Of a stretch of DNA of 14,128 nucleotides, positions 1-7,504 are shown piece after piece. The notes beneath the pieces are model-generated. The model made no database searches, had not been told where the DNA came from, and worked only from the letters and a program-made list of their open reading frames with translations. Source of the DNA: an uncultured Rickettsiales bacterium (lineage in GTDB: Bacteria; Pseudomonadota; Alphaproteobacteria; Rickettsiales; UBA998). Where the stretch lies: contig CALJMC010000175.1 in assembly GCA_937982385.1 (NCBI GenBank), positions 1-14,128 on the forward strand. The letters run 5' to 3'. The first letter of the stretch is position 1; each line of letters starts with the position of its first letter. The translations under genes and the position numbers were made by a program.

Positions 1-617
1 TTGCGCGCATCACAGCATCGCATGATGCCAAAACCCACACCACAATTCACCGTGGAGAAGAGCCGTTCGCACGGTTTGGCGATGTGGATGTCTCCCTCAG
101 CCCGTGGAGCTTTATGCAAGCAACTGAGGCAAGCGAACACCATATGGCAGCACTGGTGCTAGAACATATGGATGGCTGCAATAAGGTCGCTGATTTTTAT
201 GCAGGATCGGGAACATACAGCTTCCCACTAGTCAAAGCAGGGCATCATGTAGCCGCTTTTGAGGGCTATGGCGATGCCGTTGCTGCGATGCACAATAGCA
301 TACGAAAAAACCAGCTAGAATCTCGCGTAGAAGTGCAAAAACGCGACCTATTTAAACAGCCACTATCCTCAGAAGAATGCAATAAGTTCAATGGCATAAT
401 TATCAACCCACCACGCAATGGTGCGCTCAGTCAAGTGCAACATATTGCAGCAAGCAGTGTGTCAAAATTGGTGATGATATCCTGCAACCCGCACACCTTC
501 GAACGTGATGCAAAAGCATTATTAGCTGGCGGCTACCACCTCACCACACTCACCCCCATCGACCAATTCACCTATAGCCAACATTTGGAGTTGGTAGGTT
601 TTTTCGAGAAGCGTTAA
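1..617 (+). CDS. TrmA-family RNA (uracil-5-) methyltransferase, C-terminal part (5' end cut by window)
   Basis: The reading frame is open from the first full codon (position 3) to TAA at 615-617, giving 204 visible residues, so the gene starts outside the window; the in-frame GTG at 84 is internal. It is the SAM-binding catalytic half of an RNA m5U methyltransferase (TrmA/RlmC/RlmD family), which methylates a uracil in tRNA or rRNA through a cysteine adduct. Visible signatures are the SAM motif DFYAGSGTY (visible residues about 64-72), NPPRNG (135-140) and SCNPHTFERD, with the probable nucleophile Cys at codon 483-485. Motif IV begins with Asn, as I recall for RlmC, whereas SCNP..RD resembles RlmD, so the exact target base cannot be named. 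The N-terminal TRAM or Fe-S region cannot be seen. The gene converges on acs, with a palindromic repeat between them. Confidence 0.88.
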   Translation, partial: ARITASHDAKTHTTIHRGEEPFARFGDVDVSLSPWSFMQATEASEHHMAALVLEHMDGCNKVADFYAGSGTYSFPLVKAGHHVAAFEGYGDAVAAMHNSIRKNQLESRVEVQKRDLFKQPLSSEECNKFNGIIINPPRNGALSQVQHIAASSVSKLVMISCNPHTFERDAKALLAGGYHLTTLTPIDQFTYSQHLELVGFFEKR

Positions 618-650
618 TGTTGCTTCGCAGCCGTACATCCTGTGTAATTC

Positions 651-719
651 GTCATGCCGTGCTACGACACGGCATCTCTAGCCACATCACAGGAGATCCC
701 GTATCAAGTTCGGGATGAC
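651..719. repeat. Composite REP-like palindromic repeat, copy 1
   Basis: Two imperfect versions of one hairpin module lie in inverted orientation. Module A (651-678) has stem ATGCCGTG/CACGGCAT around a CTACGA loop, flanked by GTC and CTC. Module B (693-719) has stem ATCCCG/CGGGAT, flanked by GAG and GAC. The outer ends of the pair are therefore GTCAT and ATGAC, and the inner ends are ATCTC and GAGAT. It sits between the convergent methyltransferase and acs genes and extends 16 nt into the 3' end of acs. Module B is followed by a short T4 run (722-725), so it could help end rightward transcription, but it is not a strong terminator. Confidence 0.85.
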
Positions 720-2611
720 AATTTTATATAACCCTCAACCAATGCATCAACAGACTCAGGATTAAGCAAGGTTGAAATATCACCCAGTTTTTCATAATCG
801 GCTTGCGTATTAATCTCTCCTGCGGCGATTTTGCGGAGGATGCGGCGCATGATTTTGCCTGAGCGGGTTTTGGGGAGTGATGGGCTGAAATGTAGCCTGT
901 CGGGGGTGGCGATGGGTCCTATTTCTTTGCGTACCCATGCGATGAGTGCTTTGGTCAGTGCCTCATCTTCCACCACATCGGGCTTGAGGGTGACATAGGC
1001 GTAGATTCCCTCGCCTTTAATGTCATGAGGAAAGCCTACCACCGCCGCTTCTGTAACAGATTCATGCGCGACCAGAGCAGATTCTATCTCTGCCGTGCCT
1101 AAGCGATGCCCTGAGACATTCAACACATCATCCATCCGTCCGCGAATCCAATAATGTCCGTCTGCATCGCGTGCGGCGGCATCGCCTGAGAAATAATAGC
1201 CCTTATACGGTGCATAATAGGTTTCGATGAATCGTTTATGATCGCCCCAAATGGTGCGGGCTTGAGCAGGCCATGAGGCTTTAATGCATAATGCTGCTTC
1301 GCCTTTACCGGTCACTTCTTGCTGATGTTCATCCACCAATACGGGCTGAATACCAAAGAATGGATTCATCGCCGCACCAGGTTTTTTGTTAGGCGTGTCT
1401 GGCAGTGGTGTGATGAGATGCCCACCCGTTTCCGTTTGCCACCATGTATCGACAATGCTGCATTTATTTTCACCCACCACATCGTCATACCAACGCCATG
1501 CTTCAGGATTGATGGGCTCGCCTACGGTGCCTAGAACCCTTAGTGATTCACGATTTGTGCATTGCACAAATTTATCGCCTTCACGCATCAACATACGGAT
1601 GGCTGTGGGTGCAGTATAGAAACTCGCCACCTTGTGTTTATCCACCACGTGCCAAAAACGCGCGGCGTCAGGATAGTTCGGTACGCCCTCAAACATCAGC
1701 GTAGTGGCGCCTGCCGCCAGTGGGCCATAAAGGATATAGCTATGCCCCGTAATCCAGCCAACGTCAGCGGTACACCAGAACACCTCACCTTGCTTGTAAT
1801 CGAACACGCGCGCGAAGGTATCCATCGCATAAAGCAGATAACCCGCCGATGAATGCAGCAAGCCTTTGGGTTTACCTGTCGAGCCAGAGGTATAGAGAAT
1901 AAAGAGCGGATTTTCGGACTCAAAGGGTTGAGGCTCATGATGTTCTGACGCATCGGCAATCCCCTCATGCCACCAGACGTCTCGCCGCTCATTCCACGCC
2001 ACGTCACCACCTGTGCGCTTGACGACAATCACCCTTTTCACAGCTGTATCCTTCACCGCTTCATCGACATTGGCTTTGAGTGGAATGGTTTTGCTGCCAC
2101 GCACGCCCTCATCTGCGGTGATGACAATGTCTGACGCGCAATCAATTATCCGTCCACGCAATGCCTCTGGTGAGAACCCACCAAACACCACTGAATGAAT
2201 CGCTCCAATACGCGCACAGGCAAGCATCGCATAGGCCGTCTCAGGAATCATCGGCATGTATATAGTCACGCGGTCACCCGCCTTCACCCCATTATCCAGC
2301 AGCATATTCGCCGCACGACAGACATGACGATGTAATGCCGCATAGGTGATATGTTGCGGCGGTTCATCAAGGTTGTCAGGTTCAAAAATAATGGCAGTTT
2401 TGTCCGCCTTCTCAGGCAAATGACGGTCGATACAATTCTCCGCTACATTCAACTGCCCACCCAAAAACCAACTAATATGCACATTCTTTGGGTCAAATGA
2501 CCAATCGCTCACCGCATCCCATTTTTTGTGCCATTTCAAGCCCTCAGCACGCCCGCCCCAATAGGCATCCGTATCTGCAATAGACTCCCGATATTCTGAT
2601 TCATAAGACAT
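704..2611 (-). CDS. acs: Acetyl-CoA synthetase (AMP-forming)
   Basis: Converts acetate, ATP and CoA to acetyl-CoA, AMP and pyrophosphate in the cytoplasm. At 635 residues it is near the usual length of about 650. Visible ANL-superfamily motifs are YTSGSTGKPKG (residues 240-250), the acetate-pocket motif WWQTETGG (390-397), a GDAAARDADGHYWIRGR hinge region, and PKTRSGKIMRR, whose Lys586 is the conserved adenylation lysine that acetylation controls in this family. The ATG start has a good ribosome site (AAGAGGAG, then AAAACC). It is the last gene of a leftward block, 109 nt behind the TauE-like gene, with a palindromic repeat in the gap. I see no convincing private promoter. Oddity: the stop codon and the final residues SSRT, plus part of the Leu codon before them, lie inside repeat module 693-719, so the natural C-terminus seems to have been replaced by repeat sequence. 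Confidence 0.96.
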   Translation of the reverse strand: MSYESEYRESIADTDAYWGGRAEGLKWHKKWDAVSDWSFDPKNVHISWFLGGQLNVAENCIDRHLPEKADKTAIIFEPDNLDEPPQHITYAALHRHVCRAANMLLDNGVKAGDRVTIYMPMIPETAYAMLACARIGAIHSVVFGGFSPEALRGRIIDCASDIVITADEGVRGSKTIPLKANVDEAVKDTAVKRVIVVKRTGGDVAWNERRDVWWHEGIADASEHHEPQPFESENPLFILYTSGSTGKPKGLLHSSAGYLLYAMDTFARVFDYKQGEVFWCTADVGWITGHSYILYGPLAAGATTLMFEGVPNYPDAARFWHVVDKHKVASFYTAPTAIRMLMREGDKFVQCTNRESLRVLGTVGEPINPEAWRWYDDVVGENKCSIVDTWWQTETGGHLITPLPDTPNKKPGAAMNPFFGIQPVLVDEHQQEVTGKGEAALCIKASWPAQARTIWGDHKRFIETYYAPYKGYYFSGDAAARDADGHYWIRGRMDDVLNVSGHRLGTAEIESALVAHESVTEAAVVGFPHDIKGEGIYAYVTLKPDVVEDEALTKALIAWVRKEIGPIATPDRLHFSPSLPKTRSGKIMRRILRKIAAGEINTQADYEKLGDISTLLNPESVDALVEGYIKLSSRT

Positions 2612-2641
2612 GGTTTTCTCCTCTTCATACCATTACTTGAC

Positions 2642-2708
2642 GTCATGCCGTGCTACGACACGGCATCTCATACATCATGAGTGAGATCCCGATTTTCATC
2701 GGGATGAC
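2642..2708. repeat. Composite REP-like palindromic repeat, copy 2
   Basis: Same architecture as the copy at 651-719. Module A (2642-2669) is identical to 651-678 over 28 nt. Module B (2683-2708) has an 8-bp stem ATCCCGAT/ATCGGGAT around TTTC, flanked by GAG and GAC. It lies between two leftward genes (the TauE-like gene and acs), so it may uncouple or stabilise parts of a shared transcript rather than simply terminate it. No T-run follows it in the leftward direction. Confidence 0.85.
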
Positions 2709-2720
2709 GGGACAACGCAT

Positions 2721-3515
2721 TTACGAAGAAACGTTACCATACTGCTCATAAAAATAATAGATGGTTGTTGAGACGGCGATGAACAACACAAACCCACGGA
2801 CGATAGATTGCGGGATGCCTTGTACGAGCTTGGAGGTGCTGTAGCCGCCAATGATGGTGCCGATGGCGAGCAATGCGGCGAACGGCCAATGGATGAGGTC
2901 GCTAAAGAGCAGCGCCACCGCGCCCGCACCATGGATGGCAATGCTCACGAGCACTTTCAGCGCGTTCATCTCGTGGATATTATCAAGGCGCATCACTTGG
3001 AACATAGCGAGCAGCATAATCCCCACCCCTGCACCGAAGAACCCGCCATAGATGGATACGAGAATCATAAAGATAGTCACAACAGCATAGGTGAGTTTTG
3101 TGGGTGTTCCAGAGCCGAAGCGCCCGAGAAAGTCCGTGATATTCTTGCCAAATGCGAAGGTAATCGTTGCCACCAAAAGCAACCACGGCACCATGATTTG
3201 AAAATCATCATTGCTGGTATGCATCAAGATGTAACCTCCCATCGCGCCACCGATTGCACCAATGATGCAGAGCGCTGGAAGATAACGTTTATAAGCCGCT
3301 AATTGATTTTTATAGCCAATCGTGCTGGCGAGCACCCCCGGCATCACACCCACCGTGCAGGTCGCATTGGCAATGAGCGCGGGGGCGCCTGTCGCCATAA
3401 GTGTTGGAAAAGCGATGAACGTTCCCCCACCTGCCACTGCATTAATAATCCCCGCAACAATACCCGCTAAAATAACAATCAAGCTATCGAGAAGTGGCGG
3501 GAACAGTTCGAGCAT
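2721..3515 (-). CDS. TauE/SafE-family membrane transporter (probable anion exporter)
   Basis: A 264-residue, very hydrophobic inner-membrane protein with about eight likely membrane segments. The family's internal duplication is visible as two similar Gly-rich segments: NAVAGGGTFIAFPTL near residue 26 and GGFFGAGVGIMLLAMF near residue 158. TauE/SafE (formerly DUF81) proteins are proposed exporters of sulfite, sulfoacetate or other small organosulfur and carboxylate anions; the substrate here cannot be read from sequence. Its ATG overlaps the folD stop by one base (TAATG), which indicates translational coupling and one operon with folD and the upstream reductase. No sulfur-metabolism gene is nearby, so a sulfite role is not supported by context. 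The gene ends 13 nt from a palindromic repeat. Confidence 0.9.
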   Translation of the reverse strand: MLELFPPLLDSLIVILAGIVAGIINAVAGGGTFIAFPTLMATGAPALIANATCTVGVMPGVLASTIGYKNQLAAYKRYLPALCIIGAIGGAMGGYILMHTSNDDFQIMVPWLLLVATITFAFGKNITDFLGRFGSGTPTKLTYAVVTIFMILVSIYGGFFGAGVGIMLLAMFQVMRLDNIHEMNALKVLVSIAIHGAGAVALLFSDLIHWPFAALLAIGTIIGGYSTSKLVQGIPQSIVRGFVLFIAVSTTIYYFYEQYGNVSS

Positions 3516-4399
3516 TATGCTAGCTCAAACGGAACGCCCTGCTGTGCGCAGGTGGCCTTCAAGGTGTTGTGAAGCAGGCAGGCAATGGTCATAGGGCCTA
3601 CGCCACCCGGAACGGGTGTTATGTGCGATGCAACATCGGAGGCTTCTGCGAAGTTCACATCACCCACTAGGCGGCTCTTGCCCTCACCTGCATCGATACG
3701 ATTGATACCCACATCAATGACAGCCGCGCCTTGTTTAATCCAGTCACCTTCAATCATCTCAGGGCGCCCCACAGCGGCGACTAAGATGTCCGCGCGTTTC
3801 GTTTCTTCTTTGATATGTTTGGTGCGCGAATGCACAATTGTGACGGTGCATGACTCGTTGAGCAGGAGCTGCGCCATAGGTTTTCCGACGATGTTTGAAC
3901 GCCCGATGACGACCGCATGTTTGCCTGTGAGGTCGCCTAATGCATCTTTTAACATCATCACGCAACCCAGCGGTGTGCAAGGCACCAAGCCGTCTTGACC
4001 CGCAACCAATTTGCCTGAATTGATGTTATGAAATCCATCAACATCCTTCGCAGGGTCAATGGCATCAATTACAATCTCTTCATCTTCTTTGCGTGGCAGC
4101 GGCAACTGCACCAAAATACCATTCACGGCATCATCAGCATTCAGTTCTTCTACCTTTGCCAAAATATCAGCACGCGAGGAATCTGCGGGCATAATATGTT
4201 CATAGGAGTTCATGCCCACTTCAACGGTCATTTTCCCTTTATTACGGACATAGACATGTGAGGCTGGATCATCGCCCACCAACACCACTGCCAAACCTGG
4301 CGTTACACCATTTGACTGCTTCAATGCTGCCACACCATTGCTCACTTTAGCGCGTACGCTAGCTGCAAAGGCTTTTCCATCTATAATCTGTGCTGTCAT
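3515..4399 (-). CDS. folD: Bifunctional methylenetetrahydrofolate dehydrogenase / methenyltetrahydrofolate cyclohydrolase
   Basis: Interconverts 5,10-methylene-, 5,10-methenyl- and 10-formyl-tetrahydrofolate, producing NADPH and one-carbon units for purines and fMet-tRNA. The 294-residue length is normal. Key residues match the E. coli numbering: Tyr50 and Lys54 in YVRNK, Gln98 in VQLPLP, and Asp121 in DPAKDVDGF. Further signatures are PCTPLG (140-145), the nucleotide-binding GRSNIVGKP (166-174) and TPVPGGVGPMT near the C-terminus. The ATG is preceded by AAGGAG at good spacing. It begins 17 nt after the reductase gene and shares one base with the next gene, so it is the middle gene of a leftward operon. 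Pairing with an NADPH-linked flavoprotein suggests a redox or one-carbon theme, but that is inference. Confidence 0.97.
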   Translation of the reverse strand: MTAQIIDGKAFAASVRAKVSNGVAALKQSNGVTPGLAVVLVGDDPASHVYVRNKGKMTVEVGMNSYEHIMPADSSRADILAKVEELNADDAVNGILVQLPLPRKEDEEIVIDAIDPAKDVDGFHNINSGKLVAGQDGLVPCTPLGCVMMLKDALGDLTGKHAVVIGRSNIVGKPMAQLLLNESCTVTIVHSRTKHIKEETKRADILVAAVGRPEMIEGDWIKQGAAVIDVGINRIDAGEGKSRLVGDVNFAEASDVASHITPVPGGVGPMTIACLLHNTLKATCAQQGVPFELA

Positions 4400-4416
4400 G
4401 ATTTTCTCCTTAATCT

Positions 4417-5430
4417 CTACTCTGCTGGAACGCCTTTAGATGTTGAATATTCAAAATGATAGGCAGTGTCTGGATATACCAAATCGCGCGCTGAATGCAT
4501 TGCAAATGCCGCTTCTGAGAAGCCGCATAAGATGAGCTTCAGTTTATTGTCATAGGTCGCAATATCACCGATGGCGAAAATGCCGTCTATGCTGGTTGCT
4601 GCGGTGGTTGGGTTCACGTTGATATGGTTCATATGCACGTTTAGACCCCAGTTTGAAATAGGTCCTAGGTCCGTCGCCAAGCCAAAGAATGGAAGCAAGA
4701 TATCAGCCTCAAGCACACGTTCCTCGCCTTGCAAGGTGGCTACTTTTACACCTGTTAGTTTTCCGTTTTCACCTTCTAGCCCAGCGAGTTGATAAGGAAT
4801 CACCATCTCTACTTTATCAGACTCAGCAGCGAGTTTTTCCATACGGCTGACAGATTCTGGCGCAGCGCGGAATTTCGGACGTCTATGCACTACATAGATT
4901 TTCTCAGCAAGTTCAGCGAGTGAATTCACCCAATCGACAGCGGAATCTCCGCCACCTGCGATCACGATACGTTTGCCACGAAATTCTTCACGGCGCTTCA
5001 CGAGATAAAATACGCTGCTGCCTTCATACTCTTCCAACCCCTCAAGCGGTGGACGGTTTGGACCAAACGCGCCACAGCCTGCGGCAATCACCACGGCTTT
5101 GGCTTCAATGATTGTGCCTTTGGAGGTTTCCAGCTTCCAATTATCACCTGATTTCTTAAGCTTCTCAACCGTTTGCCCCAAATGATAGACAGGGTCAAAG
5201 GGAGCGGCTTGCTCTTCTAGTTGCGAGATAAGCTCTGCGCCATCAACAGAGGGAAAGCCCGGAATGTCATAAATTGGTTTTTCAGGATACATCGCGGTGC
5301 ATTGCCCGCCCACCTCATCGAGCGCATCCACCACATGGCATTTCATCTTGAGCATACCCGCTTCAAAAATACCAAACAGACCTACTGGTCCGGCGCCAAT
5401 TATTGCTATATCAGTCGTATATGTCGTCAT
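4417..5430 (-). CDS. Thioredoxin-reductase-like ferredoxin/flavodoxin-NADP+ reductase
   Basis: A 337-residue FAD- and NADPH-binding enzyme. The FAD motif GAGPVG is at residues 12-17, followed by the type-specific DEVGGQCTAMYPEKPIYDIPG (38-58). The NADPH motif AGGGDSAVDW is at about 158-167, and FAIGD before DNKLKL closes the FAD site. The redox CxxC of true thioredoxin reductases is absent, which matches the TrxR-like ferredoxin-NADP+ reductase family (YumC type, EC 1.18.1.2) that passes electrons between NADPH and ferredoxin or flavodoxin. No ferredoxin gene is adjacent. The ATG has GAGG six bases upstream. It is the first gene of the leftward operon with folD and the TauE-like gene; a plausible promoter (TTGCGC, 17 nt, TATAAA on the minus strand) lies immediately upstream. 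The partner protein is unknown. Confidence 0.9.
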   Translation of the reverse strand: MTTYTTDIAIIGAGPVGLFGIFEAGMLKMKCHVVDALDEVGGQCTAMYPEKPIYDIPGFPSVDGAELISQLEEQAAPFDPVYHLGQTVEKLKKSGDNWKLETSKGTIIEAKAVVIAAGCGAFGPNRPPLEGLEEYEGSSVFYLVKRREEFRGKRIVIAGGGDSAVDWVNSLAELAEKIYVVHRRPKFRAAPESVSRMEKLAAESDKVEMVIPYQLAGLEGENGKLTGVKVATLQGEERVLEADILLPFFGLATDLGPISNWGLNVHMNHINVNPTTAATSIDGIFAIGDIATYDNKLKLILCGFSEAAFAMHSARDLVYPDTAYHFEYSTSKGVPAE

Positions 5431-5444
5431 AATTCCTCACTTCG

Positions 5445-5474
5445 TTGACGACTTTATAAGGGATGTGGTAGAGT
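5445..5474 (+). promoter_or_regulatory. Candidate promoter for the lipoprotein-ligase pair
   Basis: TTGACG (5445-5450) and TAGAGT (5469-5474) are separated by 18 nt, 24 nt before the GTG start at 5499. It resembles a sigma-70 promoter with a good -35 and a moderate -10. It interleaves with the opposing promoter of the reductase operon. Prediction by eye only. Confidence 0.4.
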
Positions 5475-5481
5475 AGCGCAA
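5453..5481 (-). promoter_or_regulatory. Candidate promoter for the reductase-folD-TauE operon
   Basis: Read on the minus strand, TTGCGC (5481-5476) and TATAAA (5458-5453) are 17 nt apart and end 22 nt before the ATG at 5430. The -10 is strong and the -35 moderate. Its boxes interleave with those of the rightward promoter, so the two polymerases would probably exclude each other. Confidence 0.45.
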
Positions 5482-5498
5482 CATCATAGGAGAACTTC

Positions 5499-5774
5499 GT
5501 GAAACATCATCTTATTATTGCCACTACAGCCTTGCTTGCCTTGTCTGCCTGCACCACAGCAGAAGAGCGCGCCGCCGTAATCGAAGCACAACAAGCTCGT
5601 GATCACGAGGAATGCCGTTCGCTCGGTTTTAAAGTAAAAACGGAGTCTTACAGTAACTGCCTATTAAAACTACGTGAAATTCGTGCGCAAGAACGCACCG
5701 CAGCAGCGGCCCGAAACTCACATTATAGCATTGGTTATGGTGGCCATGGCGGCTTTGGTCGGTATCATTGGTAG
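5499..5774 (+). CDS. Small lipoprotein with a conserved Cys pair and Gly/His-rich tail
   Basis: A 91-residue protein starting at GTG, with AGGAGA (5488-5493) five bases upstream. The N-terminus is a lipoprotein signal peptide: basic MKHH, a hydrophobic stretch, then the lipobox LSAC with Cys18 as the lipidated residue. The mature protein has two more cysteines (Cys39 in HEECRSLGF and Cys54 in SYSNCLLKL), which could form a disulfide in the periplasm. From memory, this C-R-S-x-G...Y-x-x-C arrangement recurs in small alphaproteobacterial lipoproteins of unknown function. The tail after residue 70 is rich in Gly, His and Tyr. It is probably co-transcribed with the following acyl-CoA ligase. No function can be assigned; the lipidating enzyme gene lgt lies about 2.4 kb downstream. 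Confidence 0.82.
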   Translation: MKHHLIIATTALLALSACTTAEERAAVIEAQQARDHEECRSLGFKVKTESYSNCLLKLREIRAQERTAAAARNSHYSIGYGGHGGFGRYHW

Positions 5775-5785
5775 ATAACAATAGT

Positions 5786-7504
5786 ATGACCGATACACCC
5801 GACATGACAGAAAATGCAGAGCACCCTTGGCTCGCCCATTATCCTGAAAAGGTGGATTGGCACGCCAATCTCAGACCCAAACCTGTCTATGATATGCTGG
5901 ACAGTGCGGCGGAACGCTTCCCCGAGAACATATGCGTTGACTTCAAAGGTCGCACCTTCACCTATGCAGACATCGCTGAGCAAGTGCGTAGCTTCGCGCG
6001 CGGCTTGCATGAAATAGGGATTGGGCGCGGCTCAAAAGTAGGATTATTCCTACCCAACTGTCCGCAATTTATTGTCGCTTATTATGGCGTGATGCGCGCA
6101 GGTGCTACCGTCGTCAACTTCAACCCGCTCTATTCCCCACGCGAGATTGAACATCAAATCAATGATTCTGGTGTTGAGGTGATGGTGACACTCGCGCTCA
6201 GCATTATGTATCCCAAGCTTGTGCCGTTCATTGGCACTACAAGCTTACAACGCGTGATTGTCGGACAGCTCTCCGATGCATTGCCAGCAGGAAAAGCAGC
6301 CCTCTTTCAACTCGCAAAAATGAAAGATATTTGCAGCTTCCCCGATGATGAACATCACATCAGCTGGAAGCGTTTGATGGAAACCAAATCCGAGGTGCGA
6401 ACGGCGCGTATCGACCCCTATAAACATGTAGCAGTATTACAATATACAGGTGGCACCACCGGCACCCCTAAGGGCGTCGTTCTGACCCACGCCAATCTCA
6501 CTGTCAATGTGGAACAAGCCGCGCGTTGGCTCTATGAGGCGGAGGATGGCAAAGAAACTATGATGGGTGTGCTGCCGTTTTTCCATGTCTTCGCAATGAC
6601 CGTCGTTATGAATCTCGGCATTGCTAAAGCGATGAAAATTATCATTCATCCACGTTTTGAACTCAAGCCTTTGCTCGCTGACATTGAAGCCAAAAAACCA
6701 ACTATCATGCCGGGTGTCCCCACCATGTATACGGCGTTGTTGAACTACAGTAAATCCGACAAATACGACCTCTCCAGTCTCAAAATGTGCATCTCTGGAG
6801 GCGCGCCTCTTCCTGTTGAGATTAAAGAACAATTCGAAGAAAAAACAGGCTGTAAACTAGTGGAAGGCTACGGACTCTCCGAGAGTTCTCCTATTGTAGC
6901 GGTCAACCCACTTTACGGCACCATCAAGAGCGGCTCTATCGGACAACCACTCCCCGGAACTATCCTTGAGGTGATTTCCCTCGAAGACGAGAAAACCCTG
7001 ATGCCACAAGGCGAAAAAGGCGAAATATGTATCCGCGGACCACAAGTAATGCAAGGCTACTACGAGCAATTCGATGAAACGATGGAAGTGTTGCGCCCCA
7101 CTGGGCAAGGCTCTGAAATGCGCCTGCACACTGGCGATATCGGATATATGGATGAAGAAGGGTTTTTCTATATTATTGATCGCAAAAAAGAGATGATTCT
7201 CTCGGGCGGCTATAACATCTACCCCCGCAACATCGAGGAAGTGCTCTATCAACATGAAGCCATTGCCGAATGTGCCGTGGTCGGAATCGAACATAAAAGC
7301 CGCGGGCAAGTTCCCAAAGCCTTTATCGTCCTCAAAGAAGGCGCCACCCTCGACGCCGCCGAATGCAAAGAATTCATGAAAGATAAAATCTCACTCTACG
7401 CCATCCCTAGCGCTTTCGAATTTCGCGACGAGCTGCCGAAATCTATGATTGGTAAGATTTTAAAGAAAGAGTTATTGGCTGAGGAAGCAAGCTCTAACGC
7501 TTAG
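5786..7504 (+). CDS. fadD: Long-chain fatty-acid-CoA ligase (FadD type)
   Basis: Activates fatty acids with ATP and CoA for beta-oxidation or phospholipid use. Visible ANL motifs, numbered from the chosen start, are YTGGTTGTPKG (220-230), GYGLSESSPIVAVNP, the TGDIGYMDEEGFFYIIDR hinge, a FadD-like KKEMILSGGYNIYPRNIEE segment, and the terminal catalytic lysine in LPKSMIGKILKK. The 572 residues fit the family. I chose ATG 5786, 11 nt after the lipoprotein stop. An in-frame TTG at 5768 would overlap that gene by 7 nt, and ATG 5804 is also possible; none has a strong ribosome site. The last 11 nt overlap the 3' end of the convergent orphan gene, leaving no room for an independent terminator. Chain-length preference cannot be read from the sequence. 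Confidence 0.92.
   Translation: MTDTPDMTENAEHPWLAHYPEKVDWHANLRPKPVYDMLDSAAERFPENICVDFKGRTFTYADIAEQVRSFARGLHEIGIGRGSKVGLFLPNCPQFIVAYYGVMRAGATVVNFNPLYSPREIEHQINDSGVEVMVTLALSIMYPKLVPFIGTTSLQRVIVGQLSDALPAGKAALFQLAKMKDICSFPDDEHHISWKRLMETKSEVRTARIDPYKHVAVLQYTGGTTGTPKGVVLTHANLTVNVEQAARWLYEAEDGKETMMGVLPFFHVFAMTVVMNLGIAKAMKIIIHPRFELKPLLADIEAKKPTIMPGVPTMYTALLNYSKSDKYDLSSLKMCISGGAPLPVEIKEQFEEKTGCKLVEGYGLSESSPIVAVNPLYGTIKSGSIGQPLPGTILEVISLEDEKTLMPQGEKGEICIRGPQVMQGYYEQFDETMEVLRPTGQGSEMRLHTGDIGYMDEEGFFYIIDRKKEMILSGGYNIYPRNIEEVLYQHEAIAECAVVGIEHKSRGQVPKAFIVLKEGATLDAAECKEFMKDKISLYAIPSAFEFRDELPKSMIGKILKKELLAEEASSNA

Noticed and set aside
2612..2641. Private promoter for acs
   Set aside because: No convincing -35/-10 pair was found on the minus strand between the repeat and the ATG, so none is annotated.
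2808..3302. 164-codon plus-strand open frame opposite the TauE-like gene
   Set aside because: It is antisense to a clear membrane-protein gene; the product is His/Asp-rich with no recognisable domain, as expected for a shadow frame.
3585..3998. 137-codon plus-strand open frame opposite folD
   Set aside because: folD on the minus strand has full catalytic motifs; this frame has no ribosome site or family signature.
6437..7309. Two minus-strand open frames (131 and 150 codons) within fadD
   Set aside because: They are shadows of an intact ligase gene with no credible starts or motifs.
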